NCBI GenBank assembly: GCA_001584585.1
Contig: LSYV01000016.1
Location: 648,143 to 712,142 of the forward strand
Length of the DNA stretch: 64,000 bases
Origin: Gonium pectorale
Taxonomy: Eukaryota; Chlorophyta; Chlorophyceae; Chlamydomonadales; Volvocaceae
Direction of reading: 5' to 3'
The position numbers and the translations under genes were made by a program. The stretch's first letter is position 1. The number at the start of each line of letters is the position of its first letter. The notes under the pieces were generated by a model, which was not told the DNA's origin, ran no database searches, and was given only the letters and a program-made list of their open reading frames with translations. This document shows, piece after piece, positions 59,704-64,000 of this stretch.

Positions 59704-62700
59704 ATGACGGGACTACGAATCTTTGCTGCCATATGTATCACATTTTTGCTTTGCGCATACAATGCATGGGCCCAGACAAGTGAGCGGGCTGGCGTTGACT
59801 GCAGTGCAGCACTAACTTAACCACATAACCACAGGAGTTGGGAACCGATTTCGCTGAGTTCGCACTTTGAGTTACATAGCGGCCGGTTTGGAACCTGTCA
59901 CCCGCCACCCCACCCCCACCCCCGAAACCATCTGAACCCCTGTCCCTGACCCTCCAGCCTTCCTCGTCAACCTCGGCAACTTCACCGTAGAAGTAGTCCC
60001 GCGGGTGTACGTGTCGCACGATCCGGCGTCGGGCGAGGTGGTTAGCCGTCGGAACCAAATCGGCTTCGTGTGGGCATTGACGGCCGGGAACGCGCAGCTC
60101 CCCGTCTGTCAGCCGGGGTGGACCGACGATGCCGCTGACCTGGCTTGTCGCATGGCGGGCTTCTCAGGCGGCCGCTCCACGCCGGCGTTCCTGAACCTGG
60201 TTGAGCCGACCGACATGCTCACCCGGGTCGCGTGTGCGAATGGCGCTGCATCGCTCGCCGATTGCTCCGCTGAGCTGGTGCTACACGGGAGGTGCTATCG
60301 GATGGCGTCAGCGCAGTGCTTCAGAGGTAGGGGAGCTGATGTGGGGGCTCCTGAGTGACACTGCTCTGTGACTGCGTGCCACCTGTGCGACGTAAACCTT
60401 GGTACTCTGCCTGGTAGAGCGCCCGGAGTCCAGCCTGGCCCTGCCGTGCCTACCCTTCTGCTATCGGCTGCGCTGGGTTCTTTCGTCCTTGCAACTGGCT
60501 GCAAGCGCATGACGCTATATGGATATAGTCATGACAGGCCTGCCGCTGACCTCCTGTTGTACGCCCTGCGTTACTGGTGGTTCCGCGCAGGGCGTACGCC
60601 GCAGCGGCCGCCCTCCCCACCGCCTCCGCTGCCCCCGTCACCGGCCCCGCCACCGCCCTCGCCACCGCCGCGCATGCCCGCCGCGCCGCCCGACCGCACC
60701 CCCACGCCGAGCGCCACCTGCATCCACGTGGCCATCGTACACATGCCGTACGACCACCCTTACCGCCTTACCGTCCGTGCCTGCCGCAAGATCCAGCACC
60801 GCGTGGCGACCAACATGACGGCTGCTGCTGCCGCCGCCGGGGTCAAGCTGGCGCGGCGCTTCTACGGCGACCCCCGGGACTGTTCTGCCTGGGGTGCCAC
60901 CGTGTGCGGCACCTTTGCGTCAAACGGCGAGGCCGCCAAGCTGGCTAACTACCTGTACGGCACAATGAGCAGTTGGTTGGACCTCCTGCTGGACCCCAAC
61001 TGCCCGCCCGAAAGGGCGGGGTTCGAGGCCGCAGTCCGGGTGGAGGGGCCGGAGGGCGGCCTGCAGCTGGAGACGTCGCGCTCTTGCGAGCCCGCAGCGG
61101 CTCCCGATGTGCCGCCTAGCCCGCCTCAGCAGCCCGAGGCGCCGCCGCCGGTCGGCGAGCCTCCGTACGTGCCGTACATGTGCACAGCATGCGTCGAGGT
61201 GGAGCTGGATCCGCGGGGACAGGACGAGGGCGAGCCCGTGTTTGGGGCGCGGTCGCCCCTCGAAAAGGGCGACTACTGCTTGAGCGCGGCGTCCGATATC
61301 AGCCGCAACCTCGTAGATGCTGGTTACCCGACCAGTGCCTCGCCCTACGGTGCCGTCTGGTTGCAGCAGCCCCAGATGGAGACGTGCTCCGGCAAGACCC
61401 CGGCTGGCGCATACCAGCTGCGGGTGTGCGGCTCGCTGGAATATGTGCCGTACCAGCTTGAGGAGTACGCTTCGGACCGTGACAGGGGCCCCCGCTCCTG
61501 GCTGGACCCCTTCCTCCTGTACCGCCGCAGCGGCGGCGACACCCCCGACACCCCCGGCTGCCTGCCGCGCCTGCGCAACGCCACCGGCGACCACCACTAC
61601 CTCCTGACGGCGCGCATGGTGTCCAACGACACGCTGGGGCTGCCGTGCCTAGGCGTCGGCGAGCTTCAGTTTGACTGCACGGCCATGTTCAACTTTGACT
61701 ACGACCCGCCGAGCCCCGTTAAACCGGGGGACTTGGACCCACCGCCGCCGCCCATCCCCTTAGCGCCCCCGATGCCTCCCTTCCTGCCGCCGTCGCCCCC
61801 ACCGCGCCCGCGACCGCCCCCGCCGAACCCGCCGCCTCCGCCGCCGCCCAACTGCGACTTTTGTGTCTGGCTGCTCGCCGGCCGGCTGGGCCAGCGCTTC
61901 AGTTCGGCGCAGTGCGCCGCGTTCGCGGACGCGGTTCAGCGCAACGTGTCAGCTGCCGCGGGCGGCCGGTACGGCCTCGTCTACCGGGACGGGGACGACC
62001 CGTGCAGCAACCTGCTGCGGCCCACAGTGTGCTTCACTTCCGCCGTGCGGGAGGGCGGCAACAGGGTATGGGACCAGGTACGCGCGCGGCTGAGCGGCCT
62101 CGCGCTGGCCGCCGTCACGGGGCCAGCGGCGGGCGGCGGCAGCGGTGGGAGCTGCCCGACGTTGGGTGGACAGGTGCTGGTGCAGGCGCAGGAGGGGCGA
62201 CCGAGCTTGGTGCCCGCGCCCGACGCTTTCTCGTGCTTCCCGCGCATTAATCTCACGCTCAGCTGCAACGTGACGCCCGGCGACGCGTTCCCGTTCCGAG
62301 CCGCCTGCATCGCCGACCCTGCCTCCACGCCGTTCACGGTCGCACGGGTGGTGCGCGACGCCACCGACCGCTACTGCTTCCACCTCGGCGGGAACGCCAA
62401 CACCTCGTCGTGGCCGAACCCCAAAGGGGTAGGTGCCTGCGTGTGTTCTGGGCACGTAGGTGCTTCTGTGTGACGCTCTCTCTAGGCGTCAACTGCCTAC
62501 GGCTGTGGCGACAAGTTACCGGCCGACAGGGCGACGGGCAGGGCGGCAGGGACACGGAGTGCGTCAGTGCGGTTGGCTAACTCAGGAGGGCTTCCCTGCC
62601 CTCGCTCCACACGACTGAATGGTCTTAACATGGACCGGCCTCTGAAAGCGAGATGCCCCCCCCTGTGCCCGCGGAGCTCCTTTGTCCCATCGAAGGGCTC

Positions 62701-63274
62701 AGGCCCACTTGGCTAACCCTATGCTGCGTGTCTGTTCATGTATTGCACCTCCCACAGTCGGATTGCGGATTCAGTTGTAGCTGCCGTACGCGTGTTTGCC
62801 CTTGCCTGCTCCAACTGGCGTGACCCTCAACTCCAGAGCAATCCTATTTCCGCCTACCCCTGGCAGACCTGCGCGACGGCTGCCAAGCTGGCGTCCTTGA
62901 TGCTCCAGGCCAACACCGCCCTCAACGCCAGCCTCATCAGCATCACCACCGAAAGCCCCTCCGGCACGCTACAGCGGCGGGCGGGTGCCGCCGCCCTCGC
63001 CGCGGCCTGGGAGCAGACCAAGGCGACGTCTCCCCGCTACCTTGACGTCATTGCTCTCGACTGGACCGCGGCGTCTCTGGCGCCGCCGGAGCGCCAAGGC
63101 AAGGTGTGCTTGCAGTTGGCGCCCAACACCAGCCTGGCGGAGTTCTGCCGCGTGCGTCCCGCCATCGTTGGCGGCGCGGGCGGCATGGGCGTGGGCGCAT
63201 GCTTCCTCAGCCTAGTGCCCCAGGGCGCGAGCGAATGCTGTCCCACGTTCGCCTACAACAGCACGGGGCTGTAG
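59704..63274 (+). CDS. secreted SRCR-domain, proline-rich matrix-type protein
   Basis: Four exons (59704-59779, 59958-60326, 60591-62428, 62837-63274; the last acceptor is chosen by phase and is the least certain) give 906 residues. Residues 1-24 are a clear signal peptide (LRIFAAICITFLLCAYNAWA). Residues ~27-148 are one scavenger-receptor cysteine-rich domain: NQIGFVWALTAGNAQLPVCQ, then PGWTDDAADLACRMAGFSGG, VACANGAASLADC and the closing CYRMASAQCF. Then come (PPSPPPP)-type linkers at about 60600-60690 and 61735-61850, typical of hydroxyproline-rich glycoproteins, separating three or more Cys-containing modules with N-glycosylation sites. The C-terminus has GASECCPTF. It is probably an extracellular-matrix or cell-wall glycoprotein related in style to pherophorins and algal SRCR proteins. 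No enzyme motif and no membrane anchor were seen. Exon 3 is one 1.8 kb open exon. Confidence 0.85.
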
Positions 63275-64000
63275 GCTGCTGTGCTGCAGGGCTGTTTCGC
63301 CAACAGGCTTCTGAAGCTAGAGGCAGAGGGAGCACCTGTACGGAGCCGCACGCTCGAAGGCGTTGCCAGTACAACGTCTTATTCTAGGGCTATTGAGCAA
63401 GGCCACTGCAAGGAGGCTTGTGCTGCTGGTTGGGACGTCACAGGGTTTGGATGCTGCGTAAAGGCAGGCGTGGGGCCGGTCTCGATACCAGACAGTACGT
63501 CGGAAAGCGAAATAGCTGCTTACTGCATCGTCTTGCATCATGCATGGCGCCTTTTGGCGGGCAGCCGCGGCGCTAAGAGCGCAGCAAATGCAAGGGCTAA
63601 TGCGGGGCGCCTCATTGCTAGGAGGGGAAGTAGGCGTGTTGCTTTATGGGCGTGTGTGGCCTCACGCGCCGCCGCACACTGGCAGGGACACGTTTTGTGT
63701 TGCAGAACTTACTCGTAGTGCATGCAAGGCATACAAGAGCGTCGTTTCTCTGCCCACGGCATTTGTGGAGCCGACCTTTCGTCGTGAGACTACTGCGAGC
63801 AGAGGGTGCAAGGCCTCCTCGTTGCGTTGCAAATCCTGTGCCGCAAGCGGGTCAAATTGGATGCATGTTCGGGGAGTGCCTGCAGCCCAATGGATGTGTT
63901 GCTATGTGGTGGGCCGCTGCAACCGCGGTCTACGATTCGCCTTGACTGAGCCTCGTGGTACGGCTTGCGTCGTCTCCGGGGACCCTAACGTTCATAGCTC
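63275..64000. other. 3' flank of the SRCR gene
   Basis: The reading frame stays open after the stop at 63272-63274 for about 145 codons, but it crosses a repeat copy and has no domain, so it is read as 3' UTR or flank. No TGTAA was found in this stretch. Confidence 0.5.
63318..63375 (-). repeat. dispersed repeat, diverged copy 13
   Basis: GGCAGAGGGAGCACCTGTACG and CGCTCGAAGGCGTTGCC on the plus strand mirror the AGAGGGAGCG..CTACGG..CGAAGGCGCGACG order of copy 9. It lies 45 bases after the SRCR stop codon. Confidence 0.5.

Noticed and set aside
60368..60590. Start of the large pherophorin-like open frame as an independent gene
   Set aside because: The frame upstream of 60591 is intron. Joining 60326 to 60591 keeps phase and links the SRCR exon to the proline-rich exon, which explains the signal peptide at 59704.
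63281..63718. Continuation of the SRCR protein past its stop codon
   Set aside because: The frame stays open after the stop, but the only way to join it is an intron of about 19 bases, and the segment crosses a dispersed-repeat copy.
1..64000. CRISPR arrays, tRNA and rRNA genes, bacterial operons or ribosome-binding sites
   Set aside because: Nothing with regular repeat-spacer structure, tRNA cloverleaf boxes or rRNA cores was seen. The spliced gene structure shows nuclear eukaryotic DNA, so bacterial signals do not apply.

Overview
The window looks like nuclear DNA of a volvocine green alga (Chlamydomonadales, the Chlamydomonas/Gonium/Volvox group). The reasons are high GC, short spliced exons with GT-AG introns, Ala/Gly/Pro-rich low-complexity insertions, hydroxyproline-type (SP)n/PPP-rich extracellular linkers, an SRCR-domain secreted protein, large receptor-like TKL kinases, and a TGTAA polyadenylation-type signal behind one gene. 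Most open frames in any bacterial-style scan are shadows. I rebuilt the genes by joining exons whose splice phases agree, and by comparing the two paralogous kinases with each other. Species is not determined.

Layout. 1-3.69 kb: no gene seen; a 5'-truncated LINE-type reverse-transcriptase remnant and a strongly G-rich stretch. 3.7-15.9 kb (+) and 18.3-29.5 kb (-): two large receptor-like protein kinase genes, paralogs arranged tail to tail, with matching exons through ectodomain, proline-rich spacer, one membrane helix and a cytoplasmic TKL kinase domain. 29.5-34.2 kb: repeat-rich intergenic DNA with an assembly gap. 34.2-38.0 kb (-): nine-exon DUF1995 protein, probably plastid-targeted and LPA3-like. 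39.0-52.3 kb (-): a very long Ala-rich protein whose conserved blocks match, in order, the helical repeats of FANCI; it contains an assembly gap. 54.2-56.5 kb (-): six-exon DUF3110-type protein, probably plastid-targeted. 56.5-59.7 kb: repeat-bearing divergent intergenic region with a third gap. 59.7-63.3 kb (+): secreted SRCR/proline-rich/Cys-rich wall- or matrix-type protein.

A dispersed repeat, whose 3' end reads GGGCTCCCTCTTTCTGTGCAG, occurs at least twelve times on both strands, and two of the three gaps lie inside it. The genes do not form an obvious pathway: two are putative surface receptors, one is extracellular, two look plastid-directed and one is a nuclear DNA-repair factor. The most noteworthy biology is the inverted receptor-kinase pair. 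Both copies keep an HGD (non-RD) catalytic loop, carry GC-AG introns at sites where the partner has GT-AG, differ by one intron, and have fast-changing proline-rich spacers.
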